From: Tuctoria greenei
Taxonomy: Eukaryota > Streptophyta > Magnoliopsida > Poales > Poaceae
Reading direction: 5' to 3'
NCBI GenBank assembly: GCA_036927565.1
Contig: JAYESD010000001.1
Location: forward strand, 276,097,560-276,161,559
DNA: 64,000 nt
A model generated the notes under the pieces. It was given only the letters and a program-made list of their open reading frames with translations. It made no database searches and was not told the DNA's origin. The first letter of the stretch is position 1, and every line of letters starts with the position of its first letter. The translations under genes were made by a program, and so were the position numbers. Below are positions 42,104 through 54,789 of the stretch, in pieces.

Positions 42104-45100
42104 TTAAGCCACGTTCCGAGAATCCAACACGTTGAGCTCACTTCTTAGCTCACAGAAACGCTTCTCGTCAAGAGGCTTGGTGAAGATGTCCGCAAGTTGA
42201 TGTTCCGTCCTCACATGCGAAATCTCAATGTCTCCCTTCATTGAGTGATCTCGCAAGAAATGGTGTCGAATGTCTATATGTTTGGTCCTAGAGTGTTCCA
42301 CCGGATTATGGGCTATCTTGATTGCACTCTCGTTGTCACACAAGAGTGGAATTTTACGCAGGTTAATCCCATAATCCCCAAGCGTTTGTCGCATCCAGAG
42401 AAGTTGTGCACATCAACTTCCGGCTGCAACGTATTCAGCTTCGGCGGTGGAGAGAGCAATAGAGTTTTGCTTCTTAGAGGACCAAGACACAAGAGATCGA
42501 CCTAAGAATTGGCACGTACCCGATGTGCTCTTCCTATCAACTTTGCACCCCGCATAGTCCGCATCGGAATATCCGATGAGGTTAAACTTGGATCCTTTGG
42601 GGTACCAAAGTCCTAGGGTAGGTGTGTGTACAAGATATCTCAAGATCCTTTTAACGGCGGTCAAATGACAAGCCTTGGGTGCTGCTTGAAAGCGTGCACA
42701 CATACACACACTTAGCATGATATCGGGCCTAGATGCACAAAGATAGAGAAGTGATCCGATCATAGACCTATATAGCTTTTGATCCACACTTGGGCCGTCC
42801 TCATTTAGGTCTAGGTGTCCATTTGTCCCCATAGGGGTTTTGATGGGTTTTGCTTTGTCCATGTCAAACTTTCTTAGAATATCTTGAGTATACTTAGTTT
42901 GACTTATGAACATCCCTTCTTTGAGTTGTTTCACTTGAAATCCTAGAAAGAACTTCAACTCACCCATCATGGACATTTCAAACCTCTCCGTCATTATCTT
43001 GGAGAACTCGTCACAAAACACCTTATTTGTGGAACCAAATATGATGTCATCCACATATATTTGGCACACAAAAAGATCCTCGTTGAAATGCTTTGTGAAA
43101 AGGGTATAATCCGCTTTTCCTATCCTAAAACCATTCTCAACTAGAAAGTCTCTTAGGCACTCATACCAAGCTCTAGGAGCTTGCTTGAGGCCATAAAGGG
43201 CCTTTCGCAATTTGTACACATGGTTAGGATAGTCTTGGTCTTCAAATCCCGGAGGTTGCTCTACAAAAACTTCTTCCTTGATTGGACCATTTAGGAATGC
43301 GCTCTTAACATCCATTTGGTAGAGCTTGAAATCATGATGAGTAGCAAAGGCTAATAGTATCCGAATTGACTCAAGCCTAGCTACGGGGGCAAATGTCTCA
43401 TCAAAATCCAATCCTTCAACTTGTGAGTATCCTTTTGCCACAAGTCGTGCCTTGTTCCTAGTTACCACGCCATGCTCATCTTGTTTGTTGCGAAACACCC
43501 ACTTGGTTCCAACAACATTAGCTTGAGGGCGCTTGACAAGCTCCCAAACCTTGTTCCTTTCAAAGTTGTTGAGCTCCTCTTGCATGGCAACTACCCAATC
43601 CGGATCCCTTAAGGCATCTTCAACCTTATGTGGTTCCAAGGATGAGACAAAAGAGAAATGCTCACAAAAGTTTGCAACACGTGAGCATGTTGTTACTCCT
43701 TTTTTGATATCTCCTAGAATGTTGTCAACGGGATGGTCCCGTTGAACACTTTGATGAACACGAGGATGCGGGGGTTGACCTCTTGAATTACTTGGTTCAT
43801 CTTCTTCACTTTGGTCTCCCCCTTGATTCATGCCTCCCCCTTGATCTTCATTCTCATTATCACTTTGGGGAGCATCTAGAGGATCTTCAACTTGTCCAAT
43901 GGGGTTTTGACCTACTTCATAGAGAGGATGGTCACTTGAACTTTGAGATGGTTCTTGTGGGCGAACATCTCCAAGTGCCATTTTCCTTAGAGCTTCTAGT
44001 GGAGGTTCCTCTTGATCAAGGACATGTTGATCAACCTGCTCCACTTGAGAGCCATTGGTCTCGTCAAACACTACGTCACGTGCTACTTCAACAATTCCGG
44101 AGGATTTGTTGAACACACGGTACGCATGAGTGTTTGAGTCATATCCAAGCAAGAAACCCTCATCGGACTTTGAAGCAAACTTCGAAGTCCTAGGCTTCTT
44201 GTTGAGGATATAGCACTTGCTACCAAAGACCCGAAAGTAAGAAACATTGGGTTTCTTACCAATGAGAAGCTCATAAGGAGTCTTCTTGAGGAGGCGATGA
44301 AGGTACAATCGGTTCACGGCATGGCAAACGGTGTTAACCGCTTCCGCCCAAAACCGGTCCGATGTTTTGTACTCATCTAGCATCGTCCTTGACATCTCAA
44401 TAAGCGTCCTATTCTTTCTTTCAGCTATGCCATTTTGTTGTGGAGAATAGGGAGCGAAAAACTCATGCTTGATGCCCTCCTCATCTAGGAACTCTTCTAC
44501 TTGCATGTTTTTGAATTCGGTGCCATTGTCACTTCTTATAGCCTTTATCCTCAAGGTGGACTCATTTTGAGCTCTCCTTAGAAATTTCTTGAGGACACCG
44601 GGAGTTTCACTTTTATCATGCAAGAAGAACACCCAAGTATACCTTGAAAAATCATCAACGATAACTAGACCATACTTGCTGCCACCAATGCTAATATAGG
44701 CAATGGGGCCGAAAAGGTCCATATGGAGTAACTCCAAAGGTCTAGTTGTCGTCATGACATTCTTAGAGGGGTGTTGAGCTCCTACTTGCTTTCCCGCTTG
44801 GCAAGCACTACATGGCCTATCCTTTTCAAATACTACATCCTTTAGGCCACGAACATGCTCACCCTTAAGGAGCTTTTGAAGGTTTCTCATTCCAACATGG
44901 GCTAGCCTTCTGTGCCAAAGCCATCCCATGTTGGCTTTTGCCATTAAGCATGTGTCAAGTTGAGCTTTATCCGCGGTGAAGTCCACAAGATAGAGCTTTC
45001 CCTTGAGCACTCCCTTAAAGGCTATCGAGTCATTACCTTCTCTAATGACACTCACTCCCTCACTAGTAAACACACATTTATATCCTCTATCACATAGTTG

Positions 45101-45337
45101 TGATATGGATAGGAGATTATAGTCTAGAGAATCAACATGCAAGACATTTGATAAAGTATGTAATGAGGAGATATAAATTTTACCGGAGCCAAGGATTTTC
45201 CCTTGGCTATTGTCCCCAAAGAAGATTCCTTCACTTGGGTCCTTATTCTCCTCATACTCTATGAACATGCTTCTCTCTCCGGTCATGTGGTTGGTGCATC
45301 CGCTATCCAATACCCATTTCGATCCACCGGAGGAGTA
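42104..45337 (-). pseudogene. Element D pol (PR-IN-RT-RNase H), one nonsense codon
   Basis: Minus strand. Protease LDSGCTNHMTG (about 45310). GAG-pre-integrase HRRLAHVGMRNLQKLLKG. Integrase DDE with LLHMDLFGP, IRSDNGTEF and NGIAERKNRTL. RT with KARLVAKGYSQVEGLDFDET, YQMDVKSAFLNG, LYGLKQAPRAWY and the catalytic CQIYVDDIIFGS. RNase H DADYAGCKVDRKSTSGTCQF and ALSTAEAEYVAA. After AAGS a TGA at 42413 stands where relatives have TGC or TGT (Cys); the frame then continues (WMRQTLGDYG, HIDIRHHFLRDH, ADIFTKPLDEKRF) to 42104. Otherwise open for about 1,070 codons. Gag-coil and pol are in different frames. Confidence 0.95.
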
Positions 45338-45354
45338 AGCCTACAAAACAAGTT

Positions 45355-46527
45355 TTATGCCTTTCTTTTAGGTACCCAAGCGGAGTTGGGTCCTTTGACG
45401 TTAGTGGTTAGGCATTTTGGCACCCACACGCAAGGCTTGGGGCTCTTGCGGAGTGGCCCAACATATCTAGCAAACACCTTGCCGTGTTTGTTCTTCTTCA
45501 ACACATAAGATGCATCAAAATCATGAAATAAATGATGCGGTTCAGATTTAGGCAAGTTTTTGCTAGAGGGTGAGTTCTTTTCATTTTTAGTTTGGGATGA
45601 ACTCCCCTTAACAAAGACAATCATGTCTTTGCCATACTTGGAGGTTTTGGCGTTATGCCTTGCACCTCTAGTATAGCCAAGACCATCCTTGACATGGGGT
45701 GGTCTTGTGTTGGTGAATGCACTTCGTGCATATGCCACCTTTTCCTTGTCAAAGATGGCACCCTTAGGTGCTTGTTTGCCTTGTGCTAGGTTGAGTTCAT
45801 CCTTAAGTTTAAGGATCAAGTTGGAGCACTTGCAAGGTGATGTTGCCTTGGATGAGGCCTTTGAGGGGGTTGAGCTCTTGAAGGGAGAGGCTACATTGTT
45901 CTTGAGTGACTCAACTTGAGTCTCAAGGATCTTGTTAGCTTTTGACAAGCTTCCAAGTTCATCCTTGAGCTCAATCGACTTCTCCTCAAGACTTGAACAC
46001 GTTTTCTTGCAAAGAGCAAGTTCGTGTTCCAATGCCTTGCTCTTCTCTCTTTCGAGCTCAAGGAGCTCATCAAGCTCTTGACATCTCTCCTTCTCAAGGA
46101 TGAGCATGTCCTCTTGTCTATTGATGAGATCCTCCTTCTCAAAGATCTCATCCATAAGCAATTTCATCCTTCGTAGGGTGCTTTTACTTATGTCCTTAAA
46201 CATACTTTCATTTTCACTAGCGCTATCAAAATCATCATGTGAGGAAGTTGGGGAGGAAGGATGAGATGTTACCTTTCTCTTTCCTTCCCTTGCCATAAGG
46301 CAAGTAGGCTTGTGGTCGTTGTTGAGGTTGGGGAAGAGCTTGCCTCCCTTGGAGTTCCTCCCGATGGCTATGGTGGCCATCTTCTCCTCTTCTTCTTCGG
46401 AGGAGGACTCATCGTTAGAGTCCCACTCTTCCCCAAATGGGCTTGTCCGGAGGGCCTCTTCTTCTTGAAGAATCTCCTTTCTTGAGGCTTCCCTTCCTTT
46501 TTCTTCTTCGTTTCTTCGTGTGGGCAA
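45355..46527 (-). pseudogene. Element D gag C-terminal coiled-coil region
   Basis: Minus strand, frame of the gag N-terminus. Acidic SNDESSSEEEEEKMA, then a long coiled coil (ELDELLELEREKSKALEHEL; SLSKANKILETQVESLKNN) and a Lys/Ser-rich part ending VWVPKCLTTN..AWVPKRKA before the stop at 45355. Such a region between the zinc knuckle and protease is usual in Sireviruses. The RNA-binding knuckle is in another frame upstream, so two compensating indels flank the gag core. Confidence 0.85.
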
Positions 46528-47640
46528 TCAGCGATGAAGTGCCCATACTCGCCACAGTTGTAGCAAGACCTTTTTGATTTGGGCCTTGCTCTTTCCTTTC
46601 CCTTGCCCTCATAGTTGTGCCCCCCTTTCTTCCTCCTCATCATTCTCTTGAATTTGTTGATGAAGAAGGCCTCTTCCTCATCGGTGTCGAGGCTCTCCTC
46701 ATCACTTTCTTCTTTCTCCTTTGAAGAGGGCGTTGCCTTGAGTGCAACGTTCTTCATCTTGGAGGCGGTGAACTTTTGGAGGTCGTTGTAGAAGAGCGCC
46801 TCCTTCTCCATGATTTCATGGTTGATGATCCTCCCAAGGACCTCCTCCGGGGTCATTTGAGTGAACCCCGGGCTTTCTCGAATCATGGAGCACAGAGAGA
46901 CGTTCCTAGGCATGAATGCCCGGATCATCCTCTTCACCACCTCGTGGTCGGTCCACTTGGTGCAGCCATATGATCGGCTCTTGTTGATCAGCACCTTCAG
47001 CCGGTTGTACATGTCTTGGTGGGATTCACCATCCAAGATGGCGAATCTCCCAAGCTCTCCTTCGATGAGCTCGATCTTGGCCTCCTTGACCACTCGGTTT
47101 CCCTCATGCGCCGTCTTGAGGGTGTTCCATATGTCTTTGGCCACTTCAAGGCCATCGACACGGTTGAACTCATCTCTAGAGAGAGATGAGATGATCACAC
47201 CCACAGCTTGAGCGTTGCGGTGGATGAGGATGGCTTGTTCTTGAGTTATGTTGTCCTCATCCTTTGGAATCTCCACCCCGGTCATGACAATTTGCCACAA
47301 CGCTGGGTTGAGTGACACGAGGTGGATCTTCATGTTGTGTTTCCACATACCGTAGTCCGTTCCATCGAATTGGGGAGGTTTCCCCAATGGGATGGATAGG
47401 TAGTGGTTTGTTGGCGGCGAGGCGTTCATAGTTGAACCCTTGCCGGTTGTAGTTGGCTCCGCCACCACCACTTGATTGGTTTGACGGATCAATCTTGGAG
47501 ATGTTCAACTTCTCCCGGAGCTTCGCCTTGAGTTGGCGAGTCTCCTCATCGTCCGTTGGCTTATCTTGATAAGCCAACGTCTCCTCACGGGTCGCCTCGT
47601 AGTTGCTGCTCGATGCATCGTCATTCACCACTCCGGCCAT
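46450..47640 (-). pseudogene. Element D gag with CCHC zinc knuckle
   Basis: Starts at ATG 47640 (MAGVVNDDASSSNYEATREE), 36 bp after the primer site. The frame changes near 47400. The core then reads NHYLSIPLGKPPQFDGTDYG, MWKHNMKIHLVSLNP, IWNTLKTAHEGN, and FTQMTPEEVLGRIINHE. The zinc knuckle CYNCGEYGHFIADC lies at about 46525-46566. It packages element RNA in intact relatives. The homologous gag start in element F is at 58846. Confidence 0.9.
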
Positions 47641-47675
47641 CTCTCCGAGTTGTTAGACTCTTTGTGGAGAGTCCG

Positions 47676-47687
47676 GCTCTGATACCA
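47676..47687 (-). other. Primer binding site of element D (initiator tRNA-Met)
   Basis: Minus strand TGGTATCAGAGC, two bases after the 5' LTR end. It matches the 3' end complement of plant initiator Met tRNA, the usual copia primer. Confidence 0.9.
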
Positions 47688-47689
47688 AT

Positions 47690-49330
47690 TGAAAGTTGCC
47701 TAGAGGGGGGGGTGAATAGGCTAATTGACCTGCAAATGACTCAATAAAACGAGATTAAATTACAGGGGGGCGGACTAGTCCGGTCAGCCTGCGTGAATAA
47801 CCCTAAAAAATGTTTCTAGCAAGTTTTAGGGAATTTTTCTCGTTGCTACAAGTGAGTATATGTTTAAGTCAAGTTGAGCAACAACCTACACAAGAGCAAG
47901 TCAAGTTTCCACAAGTTTGTAGCAATGCGGAGTATGAAACGAGACTACCAACCCTAGAACAAAGTAATCAATAGAATGAATGCGAAGAACACAAGGGGGC
48001 AAGGATTTTATCCCGAGGTTCGATTCCACACAAGGAATCTACGTCCCCGTTGAGGAGTCCACAAAGGACCGGGTCCAACAACCCTTCCCTCACCAAGTTT
48101 ACCGCACGGGCCTAACTTGGTTCTCCACTAATCACAACGGTGATTACAAAGTTCGTTGGGGCTTCTCACAAACTGAGGCTCCCACACCACAAAGGTGATC
48201 AACACAATAAAACAAACTCAATACACAGCCCACAAAGACTCAACGAGTGCAAGAGATCAAACCGGGAGCACAAGCGTGATGTTCTTCCTCTTCTCCACCT
48301 CACTAAACCCTAATCCACTCAAGAATTAGTTTTAGAGGGAAAGTAGGCAAGAAGGAGGCTTAGGAGTGCTCCAAGTTAGCTGTGGCGGCACTAGGGTTTG
48401 AGTTTTTCCAAAGGTTATTCGAAATGAGGCCGGGGGTCCCCTTTTTATAGGGGTCCCAAGCCCAATCTGCTGACTTCAGCAAAAGGGCGGACTAGTCCGG
48501 CCACTGGCCCGGACTAGTCCGGCCTAGGGGACCACTGACCCCTTTGTCAGGTCCCGACAGCTGACACACTATCGTCACGCTACCCGCCAAACTTCAAATT
48601 CAAACGGTCACTTCCAGAACGGACTAGTCCGGTCAACACCGGACTAGTCCGATCTCACACAGAGCCTTCTGCTCCGTGTGAAAATGGACTAGTCTGAGGA
48701 CCACGGACTAGTCCGGCCCCTAGGGCGGACTAGTCCGGTCCTCCCAGACTTAGCCACAGAAGCACCTTTTCCTAGCCAACCCGGTCTAGTCTGGCCCCAC
48801 GGGCGGACTAGTCCGTTCTCACTCAGGACCTCTTGGTCCGGTCCAAAACGGACAAGTCCGTGATTTTGGGACTTCATCCCCAAAACCCACTCACAGCTAC
48901 CCGGACTAGTCCGGTCACAAACGGACTAGTCCTATCTCAGTCAGACCCTTCTGGTCCGGCCGATAACGGACTTGGCCGGCCAGGGGCGGACTAGTCCGGC
49001 CTCCTGCACGGACTAGTCCGGCCCTACGGCCAGACCACTCATTCACTCATTTCTTTCATAGGTTTGACCTCTAAACCACTTTGAGCTCCCAAACTTGATC
49101 TCAATGCACTTTACACACACACCCTCCTATTACTACGGCTAGTCTAACTCAATCACGCTAGAAACCCTAGTTTCTACGCTTCGAGTTGACTCCATTTCCT
49201 TCCTTTTCCTTTTTGAGGGTTTGCGTCTCCGATTGAGTCTTCACCTGTGCTAAGATCACTTGAGCTCATTAGCGACTTAATTGTCGTCATCAATCATCCA
49301 AAACCCACGGGGAACCTAGATGCACTTTCA
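47690..49330 (-). mobile_element. 5' LTR of element D
   Basis: 1641 bp partner of 37271-38916, with a TATA box at about 48439-48449 (minus sense). It retains a 23-bp segment (about 48091-48113) deleted from the left LTR between CCT microrepeats. CCGGACTAGTCCGG copies lie mainly at 48487-49022. Confidence 0.95.
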
Positions 49331-50045
49331 AAGTCCAACGACAAAAAGAAGCCGTCGGCTGGCGCACCTACTGCTGCTGCTACAGCAGCTCTGGGTGGCC
49401 GGAGGCCACGCTCTGAGAAATGACCTTGACCATCGTCAGAAGACGGCGACAACTCCAAAGTGTGGTGTCCGATCCAAAAGGCGAACAAGCACAATCTGGA
49501 AGAATTCCGAGAGGTCCGGAACCTTGTCGAGCGCTACAACAAGCATCGAGAAGAAGCTCCTTTCCGCCAGTGGGAAGGAAAACAAAAAGTCGACGAAGCT
49601 CCGGCTGAAGAGGAGTTAGGCTTTTAGAACCCCAAGAAGGTTTTGAAGGATGTCTACAACACTATCAACGACGACTCCGACGTCTCTGACAACGAGCACC
49701 GGAAGGCCCTAAACACCATTTATGGTTGTTCTTGGGACATCACCTCTCGCCGTATCCTCAAGACAATGCGGCAGGACATGGCTGCTGTAGCTCTCACCGC
49801 CAGGGCGGAACCTTATCGGAAGTGGATGGACACTCCTATCACTTTCGATGCTTCGGACTGCCCTCGTAACATGATCGGAGCTGGCCAACTCCCGTTGATG
49901 GTATCTCCGACCATTAACAATGTTCAACTCCACCATATATTGGTGGATGGAGGTGCAGGGCTGAACCTCATAAGCTTTGAAGCCTTCATCAAGCTCCAGC
50001 TCCGACCTTTAGACCTTCACCCCTCTCGACCTTTTTTGGGGTAGG
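49331..50045 (+). pseudogene. Element E gag end and protease, first part
   Basis: Resumes in phase after D (SNDKKKPSAGAP). The CCHC-like motif is degraded (CPIQKANKHNLEEF, last Cys lost). After AEEELGF comes TAG (49625). The protease region has FDASDCPRNMIGAGQLPLMV and ILVDGGAGLNLI (about 49937-49972). Element E lacks one base in a T-run near 50035, which changes the frame to 50086 onward. Confidence 0.82.
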
Positions 50046-50538
50046 TCCGGGGGTCGTTACCCCACTCGGATCCATCACACTCCGAGTGACCTTTGGGACT
50101 CAGGAGAATTATAGAACTGAGAAACTGGTCTTCGACGTGGCGCAGATCAGTTTACCGTTCAACGCCATACTGTGCAGGCCTGCTTTGTACAGGTTCATGG
50201 CTGCTGCCCACTATGGCTACTTGGTGTTGAAGATGCCAACACCTTCGGGTGTTCTTCGGATCCACGGAGATCGCACTGCAAGAATCACTGCATTGGAAGA
50301 ACTCCACGCGCTTGCTACAGCGCAGGAGGAAGCATTGCATAAGGAGCTAGCTCCGAAACCTTCGAGCTCTCATCATCGAGGCTCAACCTCCGCACCCCGT
50401 GTGCCACCAAGTGGCGACACCGATGTTCCCGTCAAAGTCGTCCAAATTGTTCTATGCTGCTTAGACCACCCGTATATCGGGAGGTCTGAACAACAAATAG
50501 GAACTCACACTCATCACTTTCTTCTGGGCGAATGTTGA
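50046..50538 (+). pseudogene. Element E protease, second part
   Basis: Continues in the new frame: VTFGTQENYRTEKLVFDVAQ, LCRPALYRFMAAAHYGYLVL and ALEELHALATAQEEA. Stop at 50538. Homologue of 21890-22300. Confidence 0.8.
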
Positions 50539-50539
50539 T

Positions 50540-51589
50540 GTGTTTACCTGGCAACTGTCACAAATGCCTGGGATCCCTAGGGAGGTGATTGAGCACAATC
50601 TGAAGATTTATCCTGACGCACGGCTTGTACACCAAAATCCTCAGAAGCAATCAGTTGAGCGGCAAAACTTCATCCGACAGGAGATCAAGAAGTTGCTCGA
50701 AGCTAGTTGCATCCGGGAGGTTTTTCATCCAAAATGGTTGGCAAACCCAGTCGTTGTACCCAAGGTCAGTGGGAAGCTTCGGATGTGTATCGACTACACC
50801 ACTTTAAATAAGGCATACCCAAAAGATCCATTTCCACTACCTAGAATAGATCAGATAGTGGACTCCACCTCCGGGTGTGAGCTATTGTGTTTCTTAGATG
50901 CATATTCTGGATATCATCAAATCCATATGTCTAAGGAAGATGAAGAGCCTACTGCCTTTATAATAGTAGATGGACTGTATTGTTATACTGCCATGCCCTT
51001 TGGTCTCAAAAATGTTGCTTCAACCTTTGTGCGGGCTATGTACAAAATATTTGGAGAGCTAATCAAAGACTTGGTGGAGGTGTACGTCGATGACATCATT
51101 GTGAAGATCAAGAACAAGGAGTCACTCCTTGATAACTTGCAAGCCGTCTTCGACAAGTTGTGCAACACGCGCACTAAGCTAAACCCAGACAAGTGTGTCT
51201 TCGGGGTTTGCTCTGGGAAGCTTCTAGGTTTCTTGGTGACTCACCGAGGAATTGAGGCAAATCCGGTGAAGATCAAGGCCATTGAAGATATGCGGCCCCC
51301 ATCTCACATAAAAGACGTCCAGAAGTTAACTGGGTGTCTAGCTGCACTCAGCCGGTTCATCTCAAGATTAGCAGAGTGGGCGCTATCCTTCTTCAAACTC
51401 TTGAGGAAGTCTGAACCATTTCATTAGTTCGAAGAAGCAGAAAAGGCATTTCAAGAGCTGAAGCAGCTCCTCACCACCCTACCAATTCTGGTAGCTCCGA
51501 ATTCTGGTGAGCCTCTACTGCTTTACATTTATGCAACTACGGAAGTTGTATGCATGGTCCTGGTTGCGGAAAGACCGGAGCCACATCCA
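50540..51589 (+). pseudogene. Element E reverse transcriptase and first RNase H
   Basis: Open to 51427: TWQLSQMPGIPREV, WLANPVVVPK, FLDAYSGYHQIHM, MPFGLKNVASTF, catalytic YVDDIIVKIK (about 51081-51110) and LNPDKCVFGV, intact where C has a frameshift. TAG at 51425 replaces the Trp of QWSEEAE. The remaining RNase H start continues with EEAEKAFQELKQLL to about 51585. Confidence 0.92.
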
Positions 51590-51860
51590 GTTCAGGAGCC
51601 TAGACCCTTCTGGGAGGGTCCGGAGCTACTCTTCAAGACAGAGTGCTAGAAGATCAATCTCTCTCATCTGAAGGAGTTTTAACGACTGTTCAAGAAGATC
51701 TGGACCCATCTGAGAAGGTTCGGGTTGAACACGAAGAAGATTCGGATCCCTCCTGGAGGGTCTAGGAAGCTCAACAAGAAGGCTTGGGCCCCTCTGGGAG
51801 GGTTCGGGTCGATGGAGAAGAAGCTTCAGGCCCCTCCGAGAGGGTCCGGACCGTACAACG
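51590..51860 (+). repeat. Acidic repeat linker of element E
   Basis: About 270 bp of CCCTCTGGGAGGGTTCGG-type units encoding GPSGRVRV/EEA repeats, out of frame in places. Homologue of 23409-23645. Confidence 0.7.
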
Positions 51861-52680
51861 CCCAGTGTACTTCATCAGCGAAGTACTCTACGATGCCAAG
51901 ACCAGATACATTGAGGTGCATAAGCTGCTTTATGCAGTTCTTATTGCCTTAAGGAAGCTCTGTCACTACTTCCAAGCCCACAAAATATCAGTGGTAACTT
52001 CTTATCCACTACGTGCTATTTTGCATAACCCTAACTCTACTGGGAACATCGCAAAGTGGGCAGCGGAGTTGGCCGAGTTCAATCTTGTATTCGTGCCACG
52101 ACAAGCAATCAAGAGTCAGGCTTTGGCTGACTTCGTGGCGGAGTGGACTCCCTCTCCATCTAACTCTGGGGGCCCCAGTGAGCACAAGCCGGAACCCAAG
52201 GTCCCAGTCTTTACTAAACCACACTGGACCCTCTACTTTGATGGCTCTATGCAGAAGCAGGGGGGCGGAGCTGGAATCCTTCTCCTTGCTTTGACCGGGG
52301 ACAAGGTCAAGTACATGGTTCACCTTGATTTCAAGGCGACCAACAACATGGCAGAGTATGAAGCTCTCATTTGCGGACTCAAGGTGGCACTATCCTATGG
52401 TGTCAAACAGCTGTTGGTGAAGGGTGATTTGCAGCTCATCATCAAACAAGTCAAAGGTGAATGCTGCTGTAACAATCCCCAACTAGCTGCTTATCTCCTT
52501 GAAGTCCAGAGGCTCCAGAAGGACTTCGAAGTCCTGGATCTCCACCATGTTTAGCATCTTCACAACGCTGAAGCTGACGAACTCTCGATGAAGGCTTCAA
52601 CCGGAGCTCCGGCTCCCAACGGAATCTTCATCCGGAGGTTATCAAGACCAACAACTTAGTTTGCCGAACTGAGCGAAGGG
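51861..52680 (+). pseudogene. Element E second RNase H
   Basis: PVYFISEVLYDAKTRYIEVH, WTLYFDGSMQKQGGGAGILL (first Asp about 52240), NNMAEYEALICGL, LVKGDLQLIIKQV (catalytic Asp kept and no stop here, unlike C). TAG at 52552 interrupts just before HNAEADELSMK. Confidence 0.88.
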
Positions 52681-54051
52681 TGCGAGACTAGCGCCTCAAA
52701 GCTAGCAGTCTCGGTGGCCCTGTTACCACGGCGTCCACTAAGGGTCGTAGGTGCTGTCGGAAGCTCCGAGCAACCTAGCACACAAGACTCAGAAGCTCAA
52801 GTTAGCTCTGATGCATGGATCTCGGAGATCCAGAGCTACTTGAAAGACAACGTCCTTCCTGAAGACGGTGCATCCGCTGACCGGATTGTCGGGTTGGCTA
52901 AAAGATACACACTGGTAGAAGAGGATCTCTACTGGCGTGGTGCCAACGGCGTCCTAATGTGTTGCATTACAAGGGAATAAGGTTGTGAGCTTCTCGCGGA
53001 AATCCATGGAGGCAAGTGTGGGAACCACGCATCTTCCCTCACGTTGTTTGGTAAAGCCTTCCGACATGACTTTTACTAGCCTACAACACTCCAGGATGCA
53101 GTCGAGCTAGTGAAAAAAATGTGAAGTGTGCCAGTTCCACGCAAAACAAATTCACACACTGGCTCAATCACTGCAAATTATACCTCCTACATGGCCATTC
53201 GTTGTTGGGGCATGGACATCTTGGGACCATTCCCAAAAGCCATCAGAGGTTACAGGTTCCAATATATCGCCATCGACATGTTCACCATGTGGCCGAAAGC
53301 AACTCCAGTTGTGACAATTAACAAGCAATCAACTATCAAATTCTTGAAGTCCATTATATGCATATTTAGAGTTCCGAGCAAAGTCATAATTGACAACGGA
53401 ACTCAATTTACAAGCGCTGCATTTCAAGAATATTGCGAAGACCTCGGCATTCAACCTAGCTATGCCTCAATAGCTCACCCGGCAAGTAATGGCCAAGCTG
53501 AGAGAGCAAATGCAAAAATCCTAAAAGGACTCAAGACGCGCACATACGAGCACCTAAAAAAGCATGGAGCCAACTAGGTTGAAGAGCTTCCGTCCACATT
53601 GTGGGCAAACAAGACAACACCTAACCGGTCAACTAGGGAGACACCCTTCTTCCTGGTGTATGGAGCTGAAGCAGTCCTTCCTCCAAAGATCACCATGGGG
53701 TCCCTCCAGGTCCGGACCTTCAACGTAGCCGCGCAGGACCAGCTCCGGCGTGAAGACCTTGACCTCGTCGACGAGGGAAGGTGCCAAGTAGCTGTTCGGA
53801 ATGCACTCTATCGCCAAGCGCTCTGGCGCTATCATCAAAGGCACGTGCGCAACTGACAACTTGAGGAAGGCGACCTGGTGCTGCGGAAAATATTAACTCA
53901 CGAAGGGATGAATAAACTTTCCCCCAACTGGGAAGGTCCCTTCCGAGTGATCAAAGTATCCCAGCCCGAATGCGTTCGCTTGGCAACTGAGGATGGGACT
54001 CCGCTTCCTAATCCTTGGAACATCGAGCACCTCCATAAGTTTTATACTTAG
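52681..54051 (+). pseudogene. Element E integrase
   Basis: VGLAKRYTLVEEDLYWRGAN then TAA at 52978. The zinc region HGGKCGNHASSLTL is followed by a frame change at an A-run (53112-53118), restored by a missing base near 53203. Core: GMDILGPFPKA, IDNGTQFTSA, ASNGQAERAN. Stops at 53575 and 53854. It ends with WNIEHLHKFYT at TAG 54051. Confidence 0.9.
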
Positions 54052-54789
54052 AATCACAGAGGTGAGTCTGTAATTACGTGCAATGTATGTTATAGAGTCA
54101 ATACACAAAGAAGGCTAGGTCCTCCGGGAGAACATCCGGACCCCTCCGGGAAGGTCCGGGAAGTTCAAGTAACACTTGATATAGTCACAACACTAAAAAT
54201 GTAACTACCTACCTAAGGCTAGTACAATATGTATAACACACTTAGCTTGGTCCTGCACCCTAAGTGTGTCCTTGTCTCCCCTGTAATCTGGACCTATAAT
54301 GAAAGACATTATTGTGTGAAAACAGACTCCACGTGCATTTATTTTTGTACAAGGCTCGGTATATCAAATTATTATTTTTATCCTTCTTATCTATAATGAA
54401 GTTGTGCAATTCTTTTTCAGTTTTTGTCCAAGTTATTCATATGTATTACAAGTTATATTGTTGATCTCTTTGGATCTTAACATGTTGTATAGTCAACTTG
54501 CCTGAATGCCAAGCCAACATAGGTCCGGAGTGTGCTATCGACTTAGCCTGGTCCTGCACCCTAAGTACGCCACTCTACCTACACCGCGACAGGCCTAAGT
54601 AGGGTGAGTACTAAAAAGCATACAGATCTGGGAGGATTACATCAATATGCTTGTTACCATATTGAGTTTCTTTGTATTTAAAACTAAAATAAGAACGATA
54701 AGTCACAAACAATTTATAGACAAGAGGACGAATTTTACTCTTTTCTTGTCTCTAATGTGCAGGAAAAACAGAAACTCATAGTGTGGTGG
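54052..54789 (+). other. Element E non-coding region after integrase
   Basis: Homologous to 25856-26580. It keeps the two AACACxCTTAGC..ACCCTAAGT motifs (about 54236 and 54535) and CTATAATGAAAGACAT (about 54294). No protein domain. Confidence 0.5.

Larger units (their letters stand above)
37271..49330 (-). mobile_element. Complete Sirevirus-type Ty1/copia element D
   Basis: 12,060 bp, LTRs of 1646 bp (left) and 1641 bp (right), perfect AAGTC target duplication (37266-37270 and 49331-49335). Minus-strand order: 5' LTR, tRNA-iMet primer site, gag with zinc knuckle and coiled coil, protease, integrase, RT, RNase H, palindrome array, extra ORF, polypurine tracts, 3' LTR. Size, extra ORF and palindrome-rich LTRs fit the Sirevirus (Maximus/SIRE) group. 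The LTRs differ by about 16 substitutions in 1620 bp (1%) plus four indels. That is roughly 0.4 million years at the usual grass rate (inference), so it is the youngest dated element here. Confidence 0.95.
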
